Shown: piece by piece, positions 19,196 through 27,796 of the stretch
How positions within the stretch are numbered: the stretch's first letter is position 1
Layout: each line of letters begins with the position of its first letter
Source of the DNA: Lentzea xinjiangensis
GTDB lineage: Bacteria; Actinomycetota; Actinomycetes; Mycobacteriales; Pseudonocardiaceae
Assembly (NCBI RefSeq): GCF_900110955.1
Contig: NZ_FOFR01000002.1
Span: forward strand, 310,001 to 374,000
Direction of reading: 5' to 3'
DNA: 64,000 bases
The notes under the pieces: model-generated
Databases searched by the model: none
Told to the model about the DNA's origin: nothing
The model's input: the letters and a program-made list of their open reading frames with translations, nothing else
Translations under genes and position numbers: made by a program

Positions 19196-19645
19196 TCACG
19201 GACCGGTCGGCAACGGCCGCGGCTCGATGACCTGCTTCATGACGATCGTCGAGGTCAGCCCGCGCACGCCGGGCAGCTTCGCGAGCGTGTCCTCGTACAG
19301 GCGCTGGTACGACGAGAGGTCCGCGGTGACCACGCGCAACAGGTAGTCGGGGCTGCCGAACAGCCGCTGGGCCTCCACCACGTTCGGCACTCCGGCGAGC
19401 GCGCGGTCGAACTCGTCCATGGTCTCGATCCGCAGCTTGACGAACACCAGCGCCTCGAAGCCGAACCCGATCGCCGCGGCGTCCACCACTGCCCGGTAGC
19501 CGCGGATGACCCCCTCCCGCTCCAGCTCCCGCAGCCGCCGCTGGCAGCGCGAGATGCTCAGCCGCACGCGCCCGGCGAGGTCGGTGACGGTGATCCGGCC
19601 GTCGCGCTGGAGCTCGGCAAGGATTTTGCGGTCCACGGCGTCCAT
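19196..19645 (-). CDS. Lrp/AsnC family transcriptional regulator
   Basis: A 149-residue feast/famine regulator. It has an N-terminal helix-turn-helix (DAVDRKILAELQRDGRITVT, then RVRLSISRCQRRLRELE) and a C-terminal ligand-sensing RAM domain (FGSPDYLLRVVTADLSSYQR). The start is ATG 19645. It is transcribed away from the PLP-dependent enzyme gene at 19696, with only 50 bases between them, which is the usual arrangement of an Lrp regulator and its target. An amino acid is the probable effector. Confidence 0.9.
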   Translation of the reverse strand: MDAVDRKILAELQRDGRITVTDLAGRVRLSISRCQRRLRELEREGVIRGYRAVVDAAAIGFGFEALVFVKLRIETMDEFDRALAGVPNVVEAQRLFGSPDYLLRVVTADLSSYQRLYEDTLAKLPGVRGLTSTIVMKQVIEPRPLPTGP

Positions 19646-19682
19646 GAGCAAACAACGCAAACACCTTGCCGCCGGGTTCCCC

Positions 19683-19688
19683 TAGCTT
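19683..19688 (+). promoter_or_regulatory. Leaderless-type -10 element (PLP enzyme gene)
   Basis: TAGCTT lies exactly seven bases before ATG 19696, and no ribosome binding site precedes the ATG. In actinobacteria a TAnnnT element at this distance marks transcription starting at the start codon. The -35 region is not clear. Confidence 0.6.
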
Positions 19689-19695
19689 TTGCCCC

Positions 19696-20838
19696 ATGAC
19701 CAGTGCGAACCCGTTACGTCAGCTGACCCTGGACCAACTGCGGCGGCGCACCAGCATGAAGTGGCGCCAGTACCCCGAGGACGTCCTGCCCGTCTGGGTG
19801 GCCGAGATGGACGTCCCGCTCGCCGAACCGGTCGCGCGGGCGATCACCGGCGCGGTGGCGATCGGCGACACCGGCTACCCCAGCGGGACCGCCTACGCCG
19901 AGGCGCTCGCCGAGTTCGCGAAGAGGCGCTGGGACTGGGAGCCGGCCGTCGAGCGCACGGCGATCGTGCCCGACGTGATGCTGGGCGTCGTCGAGATGCT
20001 CCGGCTCGTCTCCCACCGGGACGCGCCCGTCGTCGTCAACTGCCCGGTGTACCCGCCCTTCTACCAGTTCGTGACGTCGCTCGGACGGACCGTCGTCGAG
20101 GCGCCGCTGGACGCGTCGTTCCGGATCGACCTCGCCGCGCTCGAAGCCGCGTTCGCGCGGGCTGGCCGCGGCGCGGTGTACCTGCTGTGCAACCCGCACA
20201 ACCCGACCGGCACCGTGCACACCGCCGCCGAGCTGGAGGGAGCCACCCGGCTGGCGCGCGCCCACGGTGTTCGCGTCGTGGCGGACGAGATCCACGCGCC
20301 GCTCACGACCGAGCGCTTCGTGCCGTACCTCAGCGTCGCGGACGACGGGCTGTCGCTGATGTCGGCCACCAAGGCGTGGAACCTCGCCGGGCTCAAGGCC
20401 GCGCTGGCCGTCGCCGGCCCCGCCGCGGCCGGGGACCTCGCGCGGCTGCCGGAGGAGGTGGGCCACGGGCCGAGCCACGTCGGGGTCCTCGCGCAGACCG
20501 CGGCGTTCCGGGAGGGCGGCGGCTGGCTGGACGCGGTGCTGGAGGGGCTCGCCGAGAACCGGCGGCTGCTCGCCGGCCTGCTGGCCGAGCACCTCCCCGC
20601 CGTCGGGTGGTCACCGGGGCAGGGCACCTACCTGGCCTGGCTGGACTGCCGCGGGCTCGGCCTCGGTGACGACCCGGCCAGGACGTTCCTCAAGCGCGGC
20701 AGGGTCGCGGTGAACTCCGGGATCCCGTTCGGCACCGGTGGCGCGGGCTTCGTGCGGATGAACCTCGCCACCTCGCCCGAGGTGCTCACCGAGGCGGTCC
20801 GGCGGATGGCCTCGGCCTGGCGAGCGGCCTCGTCCTGA
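19696..20838 (+). CDS. PLP-dependent aminotransferase / C-S lyase (MalY/PatB-like)
   Basis: A 380-residue fold-type I PLP enzyme of the MalY/PatB group. Family marks are the N-terminal [45 protein letters not shown] and the PLP lysine in [16 protein letters not shown]. The C-terminal part has [13 protein letters not shown] and [10 protein letters not shown]. These enzymes cleave cystathionine or other beta-C-S bonds, or transaminate amino acids. The Lrp-type gene beside it is probably its regulator. Confidence 0.88.
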   Translation: MTSANPLRQLTLDQLRRRTSMKWRQYPEDVLPVWVAEMDVPLAEPVARAITGAVAIGDTGYPSGTAYAEALAEFAKRRWDWEPAVERTAIVPDVMLGVVEMLRLVSHRDAPVVVNCPVYPPFYQFVTSLGRTVVEAPLDASFRIDLAALEAAFARAGRGAVYLLCNPHNPTGTVHTAAELEGATRLARAHGVRVVADEIHAPLTTERFVPYLSVADDGLSLMSATKAWNLAGLKAALAVAGPAAAGDLARLPEEVGHGPSHVGVLAQTAAFREGGGWLDAVLEGLAENRRLLAGLLAEHLPAVGWSPGQGTYLAWLDCRGLGLGDDPARTFLKRGRVAVNSGIPFGTGGAGFVRMNLATSPEVLTEAVRRMASAWRAASS

Positions 20839-20968
20839 CACGTCCCGAGTGGACCGGGACAGGTGACCCGGCACCGGCGTCGTCCTCTGTGGCCGAGCCC
20901 GGGCAGGCCGGGCCACTCCTTCGAGTTCTGTCGCCCGGACGGCAGTCGAAGAACCCGTGAGCGGTGGG

Positions 20969-20974
20969 TAACGT
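20969..20974 (+). promoter_or_regulatory. Leaderless-type -10 element (TPR gene)
   Basis: TAACGT lies seven bases before ATG 20982, and no ribosome binding site lies between them. This is the same spacing as at 19683 and 23075. Confidence 0.6.
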
Positions 20975-20981
20975 TGATCGA

Positions 20982-21362
20982 ATGACGGACGGCACCTTCG
21001 AGGCGTTCCGGAAGGCGGAGGCACTGCTCGCGCAGCGCCGGCCTCTCGACGCGCTGCGCGAGCTGAAGCCGGTGCTGGACGAGGCGGGCGAGGCGCCGTC
21101 GGTGCAGCTCCTCGCCGGCCGGGCGTACCTCGGGTCCGCTCAGCTCAACCGGGCGGAGGCGGCGTTCCGCAAGGTGCTCGACCTCGACCCGAGCGACCAC
21201 TACGCCCGGTTCGCGCTCGGCAAGACGTTGCAGCGGCTGGCCCGCCTGCCGGAAGCGCTGGCACAGCTGAGGATGGCCGTGGCGATGAACCCGTCGCCGG
21301 AGTACCAGGAGGCTCTCGGCGAGGTGCGCGCCCGCATGGCCGTCGAACGCGACCGCGACTGA
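20982..21362 (+). CDS. Small tetratricopeptide-repeat protein
   Basis: A 126-residue helical protein with about three TPR-like units. The clearest is AQLNRAEAAFRKVLDLDPSDHYARFALGK with its alternating small and aromatic residues (shown here in part only by those landmarks). It begins MTDGTFEAFRKAEALLAQRR. No signal peptide is present. TPR proteins bind partners; the partner here is unknown. It stands alone, 143 bases after the PLP enzyme gene, with its own leaderless-type promoter. Confidence 0.8.
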   Translation: MTDGTFEAFRKAEALLAQRRPLDALRELKPVLDEAGEAPSVQLLAGRAYLGSAQLNRAEAAFRKVLDLDPSDHYARFALGKTLQRLARLPEALAQLRMAVAMNPSPEYQEALGEVRARMAVERDRD

Positions 21363-21571
21363 CGGTCCACTGTGGACTTCCCGGCACGTTGCTCCGGATG
21401 GTCGTATGTCCGCCAGTGCGGGAACGGCTAAGTTTTCTGTCAGGCCACCGGGGGGACGCAGACAGCGTTTCGACGGCCGCACTGGATCTGGGGGGATCTG
21501 CCATCCGTGAGCGCGGTTCGCGCTGCCCTCGTTTCGGTGTGCCGTCACGGCCGCGACATGAGGGGTTCGCA

Positions 21572-22786
21572 GTGAAGATGATGAAACTTTCGGCACTGGC
21601 GGCGGTCACCGCCACCGCGGCGCTGCTGGCGTCGGCCACACCGTCGCTCGCGCAGGGCGCCACCGGCCCGGCCGCGATCTCGCCCGAGGTCAAGGCGCTG
21701 ATGACCACCCAGGACAAGCTCCACAAGATCGCTGAGCGGGTGGACAGAGGCAACGGCTTCGGCGGCTTCTTCGTCGACGCCGGCAGCAAGACGCTGAACG
21801 TGTACTGGAAGGGCAAGGCCCCGGCGAAGGTCACGGCGGCCGCCGCCGTCGCGAAGGCGCAGGGCCTGCAGGTGAAGGTCCACTCCGCGAAGTACTCGCA
21901 GGCCGAGCTCAAGGCCGAGGCGGCGCGCCTGCTCAAGGCCGGCGGCTCGATCCAGAGCATCGCCGCGAAGTACGACGGCAGCGGCCTCGCGGTCAAGCAG
22001 GCGGCCGGTTTCTCGGCGCAGTCCGCCCCGCAGAGCTCGGTCGCGGTCGAGGTCGAGTCCGGCGAGGTCGAGCTCGCCGCGTCCCGTCTCGTGGACACCT
22101 CGCCCTACAAGGGCGGCGCGTACATCGAGAACTACGTCAACGGCGAGGTGCAGGGCGCGTGCAGCAGCGGCTTCGCGGTGGTCAGCAACGCCACGGGCGC
22201 CGACAAGCTCCTGACGGCCGCGCACTGCGGTGACTCCGGCAGCTTCTTCACCAACGGCGCTCTGGACTACATCGGCTCGGTCGAGAGCCGGTCGGTGTCG
22301 TCGGACAGCGAGATCGTCAACGCCACCGGCCAGGCCAGGGTGTGGATCGGCGACTCGATCCAGACCGAGTCGAACCAGTACGGCCTCGACGTCATCGGCT
22401 CCTCCGCGACGCTCGCGGGCGACTGGCTGTGCACCTCCGGCTCGTTCTCCGGCACCATCTGCGACATCCGCGCCGTGCAGACCGGTCTGACCATCTGCCT
22501 CACCGGCTTCGGCTGCGTGAACAACTCGGTCGAGGCCCTGCACCAGGGCGGCTACAGCGCCGGCGGCAACGGTGACAGCGGTGGCCCGCTGTTCTCGGTG
22601 CAGCAGCCCGGCGACCGCCTGGTGGCCCGCGGCACGCTGACCGCGATCTCGGTCGCCCCCGCCGACATCCGCCAGTGCAGCGGCGTGCCGGCGGAGAACG
22701 GCCGCAGGTGCTCGCAGCGGATCTTCTACCCCGACATCGTGGCCCAGATGGCCGACCACAACGTCCGGATCAAGACGATCTCCTGA
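21572..22786 (+). CDS. Secreted trypsin-like serine protease with propeptide
   Basis: A 404-residue preproprotein. A signal peptide (about residues 1-28, ending PSLAQG) is followed by a propeptide of roughly 140 residues resembling the alpha-lytic protease pro-region (VYWKGKAPAKV). The S1 domain has His219 in LTAAHCGDSG, a probable Asp245 and Ser336 in GGNGDSGGPL. Four or more cysteines suggest disulfides. The GTG 21572 start has GAGGGG seven bases upstream. The family matures itself after export and acts as an extracellular nutritional protease. A strong intrinsic terminator follows. Confidence 0.9.
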   Translation: MKMMKLSALAAVTATAALLASATPSLAQGATGPAAISPEVKALMTTQDKLHKIAERVDRGNGFGGFFVDAGSKTLNVYWKGKAPAKVTAAAAVAKAQGLQVKVHSAKYSQAELKAEAARLLKAGGSIQSIAAKYDGSGLAVKQAAGFSAQSAPQSSVAVEVESGEVELAASRLVDTSPYKGGAYIENYVNGEVQGACSSGFAVVSNATGADKLLTAAHCGDSGSFFTNGALDYIGSVESRSVSSDSEIVNATGQARVWIGDSIQTESNQYGLDVIGSSATLAGDWLCTSGSFSGTICDIRAVQTGLTICLTGFGCVNNSVEALHQGGYSAGGNGDSGGPLFSVQQPGDRLVARGTLTAISVAPADIRQCSGVPAENGRRCSQRIFYPDIVAQMADHNVRIKTIS

Positions 22787-22801
22787 CGCGACCGGCACCG
22801 G

Positions 22802-22847
22802 CCGGCGGACCCGACCTTCATCGGTTGCGGTCCGCCGGTTGTTTTTT
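22802..22847 (+). terminator. Intrinsic terminator after the serine protease gene
   Basis: A perfect 10-bp stem, CCGGCGGACC (22802-22811) and GGTCCGCCGG (22829-22838), is followed directly by TTGTTTTTT. A run of six T is rare in this GC-rich DNA. It lies 15 bases after the stop codon. Confidence 0.9.
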
Positions 22848-23074
22848 CACCGGGCAGCCGGAAGGCCCGTCACCAGCGCGAACGCGCTGACAATGATCAT
22901 CACGAACGCAACCTGAAGGAATCTCGCGTCACGGGACCGGCTCGGTGGCGAACACCACTCGCGCGCCAGGACGAGCCCGGCCAGCCCGGCGTCCGGCGAA
23001 GGCTTCCCGCTGGTCCGGTGGCCGCGGCGCCGGTTCCCCCGCGCTTCTGGCGCTCGTCCGGCGGCAGGAGCACG
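22848..23074. other. Intergenic region before lpqU
   Basis: No gene is well supported. The minus strand can encode a short hydrophobic C-terminus (FVMIIVSAFALVTGLPAAR, ending at 22847), but I find no start codon with a ribosome binding site for it. Confidence 0.4.
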
Positions 23075-23080
23075 TAGCCT
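23075..23080 (+). promoter_or_regulatory. Leaderless-type -10 element (lpqU)
   Basis: TAGCCT ends seven bases before GTG 23088, with no Shine-Dalgarno sequence between. Confidence 0.6.
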
Positions 23081-23087
23081 GGGTCTC

Positions 23088-23894
23088 GTGGTCCCGCCGC
23101 CCCCGAAGGATTCCCAGACCCGCCGCCCCCGCCTCGGCAACGTCCTCGGCCGCATCGTCCTGGTGCTGCTGCTGATCGTCGTGGTGGCCGCCGGCGCCTG
23201 GGGTCTGGGCGCCCTGAACCGCAGGGACGCCGCTCCCCTGGGCCCGCCGCCGTTCCTGGTCCCCCTCCAGCAGGTGGAGCCGGGCGCGGCGGTTCCCGGC
23301 AGCGCCGCGGTGACCGGCGCCAACCCCATGGACGAGTGGGCCACGAGGGTCGCGGGGAAGACCGACATCCCCCTGCGAGCCCTCCGCGCCTACGCGGCGG
23401 CCGACCTCACCATGCAGCGGGAAGCCCCGGCCTGCCGGATCTCGTGGGCCACCCTCGCGGGCATCGGCCGGGTGGAGTCCCACCACGGCAACATCAACGG
23501 CGCCCGCCTCCAGGACAACGGCCTGCCGAGCCGCCCGATCGTCGGCATCCCGCTGGACGGCGGCCCCGGCGTCAAGGCGATCCACGACACCGACGGCGGC
23601 CGCCTGGACGGCGACACGACCTGGGACCGGGCCGTGGGCCCGATGCAGTTCATCCCGGGCACCTGGAACCGCTGGGCGAAGCGGGCGGCGGCGGACGGCC
23701 TCCCCGCCGACCCGCAGAACATCGACGACGCCGCCCTGACCGCCGCGAACTACCTCTGCGCGGCGGGCACCCGCGACCTGGGCACGGGCCAGGGCTGGTG
23801 GGCGGCGGTGCTGGACTACAACAACTCGGTGCAGTACGGCCAGAACGTGTTCAGCGGAGCCGACGCCTACGCGAGGGCCAGCATGACGCAGTGA
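23088..23894 (+). CDS. lpqU: Membrane-anchored lytic transglycosylase (LpqU-like)
   Basis: A 268-residue protein with a short basic N-terminus, one membrane anchor (about residues 20-43) and a transglycosylase domain. The catalytic glutamate is about Glu130 in LAGIGRVESHHGN; DRAVGPMQFIPGTW and LDYNNSVQYGQNVF are conserved. The family cleaves peptidoglycan glycan strands. Its place between mazG and eno matches Rv1022 (lpqU), which makes it the positional orthologue, although unlike LpqU it shows a membrane segment and no lipobox. The gene at 11842 is a paralogue with an added tail. Confidence 0.85.
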   Translation: MVPPPPKDSQTRRPRLGNVLGRIVLVLLLIVVVAAGAWGLGALNRRDAAPLGPPPFLVPLQQVEPGAAVPGSAAVTGANPMDEWATRVAGKTDIPLRALRAYAAADLTMQREAPACRISWATLAGIGRVESHHGNINGARLQDNGLPSRPIVGIPLDGGPGVKAIHDTDGGRLDGDTTWDRAVGPMQFIPGTWNRWAKRAAADGLPADPQNIDDAALTAANYLCAAGTRDLGTGQGWWAAVLDYNNSVQYGQNVFSGADAYARASMTQ

Positions 23895-23904
23895 GACCCC
23901 GCGC

Positions 23905-24504
23905 TCAGGCGGACGGCGGGACCTCCGCACCGGTGGGCTCGGCCCGATCACAGGGCGGCTCGGCGGGCTCGGCCACCGGCGGAACCGGCTCCTCCGCCCG
24001 CGGCGTGGAGGCGACGGGTGGCACCGCGGAAGGCGGCTCCGCCACCGGGGGCTCCGCGGGCGGCGGTGGCTCCACAGTGGACGACGGCGCCGAGGTGACC
24101 ACCGGCGACTCCGAAGTGGACGGACCGGGCTGCCCCTCCGGTTCCTCGGCCACCGGCTCGTTCCGCCCGGTGGCCGCGGGCCGCGCCGGGGTGGCCGGCA
24201 CGGTCACGGTGACGGTGGCCACGGACCCCGAGGTCCGGATGACGGAACGCGTGACCCGGACCTCCCGGGCGGACCCCTGCGCCACCACGGTCTCGGTGAC
24301 GGTGGACAGAGCGGCACCGGTCTCGAACGGCTCCGTCCACCACTGCGAGCTGGGCCTGGCGGGCGGTGGCGCGGCCAGCGGCGACTCCTCGGGCGACCCG
24401 GTCAAGGCGATCAGCGCGAACATGCCGCTCAGCGCCAGGAACGGCACGACGACCACGGCCCCGAAGCACCCGCGACCACTGCGCGGCTCTTCTCGATGAC
24501 TCAT
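23905..24504 (-). CDS. Membrane protein with Pro-rich extracellular region (hypothetical)
   Basis: I do not recognise a family. The 199-residue product has a short N-terminal tail, one membrane segment (FGAVVVVPFLALSGMFALIAL) and an extracytoplasmic part that is first Thr/Val-rich (TVTETVVAQ, VATVTVTVPATP) and then strongly Pro/Glu/Ala-rich with repeated PPVAEP-like units. It looks like a wall-spanning or surface stalk. The start is ATG 24504 with GGGGGTG upstream. A large inverted repeat lies just upstream at 24527-24564. Confidence 0.7.
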   Translation of the reverse strand: MSHREEPRSGRGCFGAVVVVPFLALSGMFALIALTGSPEESPLAAPPPARPSSQWWTEPFETGAALSTVTETVVAQGSAREVRVTRSVIRTSGSVATVTVTVPATPARPAATGRNEPVAEEPEGQPGPSTSESPVVTSAPSSTVEPPPPAEPPVAEPPSAVPPVASTPRAEEPVPPVAEPAEPPCDRAEPTGAEVPPSA

Positions 24505-24526
24505 CCGGACACCCCCGAACGGTGAC

Positions 24527-24564
24527 GACTGTTCCATGTAGTTGATCGTCCACATGGAACAGTC
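24527..24564. promoter_or_regulatory. 13-bp inverted repeat, operator-like or terminator
   Basis: GACTGTTCCATGT (24527-24539) and ACATGGAACAGTC (24552-24564) are perfect inverted arms around a 12-base spacer, with partial extension outside. It lies between the stop of the tricorn gene and the start of the Pro-rich membrane protein gene, both on the minus strand. The arms are less GC-rich than the surroundings and no T-run follows, which favours a protein binding site over a terminator. Confidence 0.6.
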
Positions 24565-24596
24565 CGTCACAGTTCTCCGGTGACACGATGGGGTTG

Positions 24597-27500
24597 TCAG
24601 GCCAGCGGCGGCAACTCCGGAGCGTGAGCGGCCGGTGAGGCCGACAAGGTCTCCAGCGCCAGCGACACGGCCTTCTCCAACTGGGGATCACGGCCGGAAA
24701 CGCGGTCGGCGGGCGTCATGACCACCTCAACGTCCGGGTCGACGCCGTAGTTCTCCACCGCCCAGCCGTGGCCCTTGAACCACGACGCGTACCTCGGCTG
24801 GGTGACCATGGTGCCGTCGACGAGCGTGTAGAGCATGTCGATGCCGATGACACCGCCCCAGGTGCGCACGCCGACGACGGGGCCGATTCCCAGCTCCTTG
24901 ATGGCCACGTTGACGATGTCGCCGTCCGAACCGGCGTACTCGTCGGCCACCGCGACGACCGGGCCGCGCGGCGCGTCCTGCGGGTACGACTCGGACGCCG
25001 TGTACCCGCGGGCCACCGACCAGCCGATCACCTTGCGGCCGAGCTTCTCGATCACGAGCTGCGAGGTGTGGCCGCCGCCGTTCTCCCGGACGTCGAGCAC
25101 CAACGCCTCGCGCGCCAGCTCCACCCGCAGGTCGCGGTGCAGCTGGGCCCAGCCGGCGCCCATCATGTCCGGCACGTGCAGGTAGCCCACCCGGCCGCCG
25201 GACCGCGCGTGGGTGAACGCACGCCGGTTCGCGACCCAGTCGTGGTAGCGCAGGGGCTCCTCGTCGGCCAGCGGCACCACGACCACCCGGCGCAGCTCGC
25301 CACCACCGGCGGGCCGCACGGTCAGCTCCACGGGCTTGCCCGCGGTGCCCACCAGCAGCGCGCCGGGACCGGCCAGGCCGACCGGACGGCCGTCGACGGC
25401 GACCAGGGCGTCACCCGCGCGCACGGCCACCCCTGGGGCGGCCAACGGCGATCGGGCGTGCGGGTCGGACGTCTCCCCGGGGATCACCCGCTGCACGACC
25501 CACGAGTCGCCCTCGCGGACCAGATCGGCTCCCAGCAGGCCCTGACGGCGCGACGCCGGCACGTGCGGTGCCGAGCCCCACACGTAGGCGTGCGAGGTGC
25601 CGAGCTCGCCCTGCACCTCCCAGAGCAGGTCGACGAGGTCGTCGTGGCTGCCCACCTCGGCCACCAGCGGCCGGTAGCGGTCGAGCTCGCCCTGCCAGTC
25701 GACGCCGCCCATGTCGGTGCGCCAGAAGTGGTCGCGCATGAGCCGCCCGTTCTCGGCGTACATCTGCGCCCACTCGGCGGCCGGGTCGACGACGACCCGC
25801 ACGCGGGCCAGGTCGACCTCCACGTAGTCGGCCGAGTCCTCGTCCGCCTTGCTGTCGGTCGGCACGACCCTCAGGTCGCCGCGGTCCTCGACGACCATCC
25901 GCTTGCCGTCGCCGGACACCGCGAACGCCTCCGCGCTGTCGGCCAGGCACTCCGTCTTCTGCTTCGCGAAGTCGAACCGCTCCAGCACCGTGCGCGGCGG
26001 GCGGGCGTCCGGCGTGGGCAGGTTGTCGCCCAGCACCCCGAGCAACGGCCGCCGCAGCCACAGCAGCCCACCGCGGGCGGCCTTGAGCGAGACGTACTCG
26101 GCGGCCGCCACGGGCACGGGCACGACGCGGTCGGCGAGGCCCTCGATGTCGACCCTGGTGACCGGCACCTTCTCGTCGTCGTCCTCGGAGTCCTTGTCCT
26201 CGTCCCCGACCGGGCGCCCGCCGTGCATCGGGGCGAACGGCGACGGCGTGGTGGCGGCCAGCGGCACGAGGTGCGGGCGGCAGCCCGTGGGGAACGACAG
26301 GTCGAACACGTGCGCGTCGTAGACCGGGTCGAACGTCCGGATCGACAGGAACGCGAGGTGCTTGCCGTCCTCGGTGAACGTCGGCGCGAAGTCGGCGAAC
26401 CGCAGCGGTGTCACGTCCACGACGGACAGGTCGGCCGCGTTGGCCATCTTGATGTGCCGCAGCGGGATCGGGCCGGGGTGCGACCACGCGAGCCACGCCG
26501 AGTCCGGCGAGAACGCGAGGTGCGTGATGTGCGCGTTCGCCCCGGAGACGACCTCGCGCACCTCGCCGGAGGCGATGTCCACCAGCAACAGCCGGCCGTC
26601 GTGCGTGGCGACGGCGACGCGCGAGCCGTCCGGCGCGGCGGCCAGGGACATCACCCGGCCCAGCCGGCCGGAGGCGACGCGGCGCGCGGTGCTGCCCGGC
26701 TCGGCGCCGCCGACCGGCGCGATCTCCAGGGCCTCCTCGCCCTCGGCGTCCGTCACCCACACCACGTGGCCGGACTCGCCCAGGACCTTCGGCAGCCGCG
26801 CCCGCACGTCCGAGCGGTCGGCCAGCACGCGCACGGGACCGTCGCGGTGCGTCACCCAGTGCACGGAACCGCGGACCTCGACGGCCGAGGCGCGGCCGGT
26901 GTGGTCGACGCTGAACGACTCGACGTTGCCGGAAGCCTTGACGTGGTGCGGTTGCCGCCCGGTGCGCGGACCGCCGAGCCTGATGTCGAGCTTGCGCAGC
27001 TCGGACAGGCCCTCCAGCAGCCACAGCTCGCCGGCCTGGTGGAAGATCACCCGCGAGCCGTCGCTGGAGGCGTTGCGCGCGTAGAACTCCCCCTCGGTGT
27101 GGCGGCGCAGGTCGGTGCCGTCCGGCAGCACGGAGTACACGCTGCCGACGCCCTCGTGGTCGGACAGGAACGCGATCCGCTCGCCGATCCACATCGGGTT
27201 CGACAACGTCGACTTGAGGTCGCCGAGGATCCGGGTGAAGTCACCGGAACCGTCGAGGTCGACCCACAGCTTGCCCGCCGTGCCGCCGCGGTAGCGCTTC
27301 CAGGACGCGGGTTCCTGCATGTAGCTCGACGACGTGACGACCTGGCCGTCCGGTCCGAACGAGACGTCGTTCACCCAGCCGTACGGCAGCAGCTCGGCCG
27401 GTCCGCCGTCCAGCGGAACGGCGTGCGCCTGCTTGCGGTTGCGCGACATCTGCCCGGTGGTCGACACGGCGAGCACTCGTCCGTCCGGCGTCCACCCGGA

Positions 27501-27767
27501 CACCGCCGTGCGGCTCACGCCCCAATGCGTCAACCGGCGCGCCGGTCCACCGTCCACAGGCGCCACGCGCACCTCGGGGGCGCCGTCGACCGCGCTGGCC
27601 CACGCGAGGTGCGTGCCGTCGGGGGAGAACCGGGGCGAGCGGGCGGGCACCTGGTCGGCGGACGCCCGCCAGGCCCTTCCTCCTCCGACGGGCGCGAGCC
27701 ACACGTCGTCCTCGGCCACGAACGTCACCAAGTCACCGCGCAGGTGCGGATACCGCAGGTAAGTCAC
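24597..27767 (-). CDS. Tricorn-type protease
   Basis: A 1056-residue homologue of the tricorn core protease. The N-terminal half (about residues 30-470) is beta-propeller sequence with repeated SPDG/GPDG units. A tricorn C1-like helical region follows (about 660-725), then a PDZ domain (about 755-830, VRAGDALVAVDGRPVG) and a C-terminal S41-type catalytic region. The tetrad is visible: Ser725-His726 in ELGTSHAYVW and Ser947-Asp948 in YAGSDGDIVN. A short acidic run (GDEDKDSEDDDEK, about 521-533) interrupts the propeller region. In Thermoplasma and Streptomyces the enzyme degrades proteasome-size peptides in the cytoplasm. No signal peptide is present. Confidence 0.93.
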   Translation of the reverse strand: MTYLRYPHLRGDLVTFVAEDDVWLAPVGGGRAWRASADQVPARSPRFSPDGTHLAWASAVDGAPEVRVAPVDGGPARRLTHWGVSRTAVSGWTPDGRVLAVSTTGQMSRNRKQAHAVPLDGGPAELLPYGWVNDVSFGPDGQVVTSSSYMQEPASWKRYRGGTAGKLWVDLDGSGDFTRILGDLKSTLSNPMWIGERIAFLSDHEGVGSVYSVLPDGTDLRRHTEGEFYARNASSDGSRVIFHQAGELWLLEGLSELRKLDIRLGGPRTGRQPHHVKASGNVESFSVDHTGRASAVEVRGSVHWVTHRDGPVRVLADRSDVRARLPKVLGESGHVVWVTDAEGEEALEIAPVGGAEPGSTARRVASGRLGRVMSLAAAPDGSRVAVATHDGRLLLVDIASGEVREVVSGANAHITHLAFSPDSAWLAWSHPGPIPLRHIKMANAADLSVVDVTPLRFADFAPTFTEDGKHLAFLSIRTFDPVYDAHVFDLSFPTGCRPHLVPLAATTPSPFAPMHGGRPVGDEDKDSEDDDEKVPVTRVDIEGLADRVVPVPVAAAEYVSLKAARGGLLWLRRPLLGVLGDNLPTPDARPPRTVLERFDFAKQKTECLADSAEAFAVSGDGKRMVVEDRGDLRVVPTDSKADEDSADYVEVDLARVRVVVDPAAEWAQMYAENGRLMRDHFWRTDMGGVDWQGELDRYRPLVAEVGSHDDLVDLLWEVQGELGTSHAYVWGSAPHVPASRRQGLLGADLVREGDSWVVQRVIPGETSDPHARSPLAAPGVAVRAGDALVAVDGRPVGLAGPGALLVGTAGKPVELTVRPAGGGELRRVVVVPLADEEPLRYHDWVANRRAFTHARSGGRVGYLHVPDMMGAGWAQLHRDLRVELAREALVLDVRENGGGHTSQLVIEKLGRKVIGWSVARGYTASESYPQDAPRGPVVAVADEYAGSDGDIVNVAIKELGIGPVVGVRTWGGVIGIDMLYTLVDGTMVTQPRYASWFKGHGWAVENYGVDPDVEVVMTPADRVSGRDPQLEKAVSLALETLSASPAAHAPELPPLA

Positions 27768-27796
27768 GTGATCGACGTTAGCCCACGCTCAGCGGT

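Noticed and set aside
22847-23000. Minus-strand hydrophobic peptide ending VTGLPAAR
   Set aside because: The C-terminus looks like a membrane segment, but no start codon with a ribosome binding site was found, and the frame merges into low-complexity sequence antisense to lpqU.
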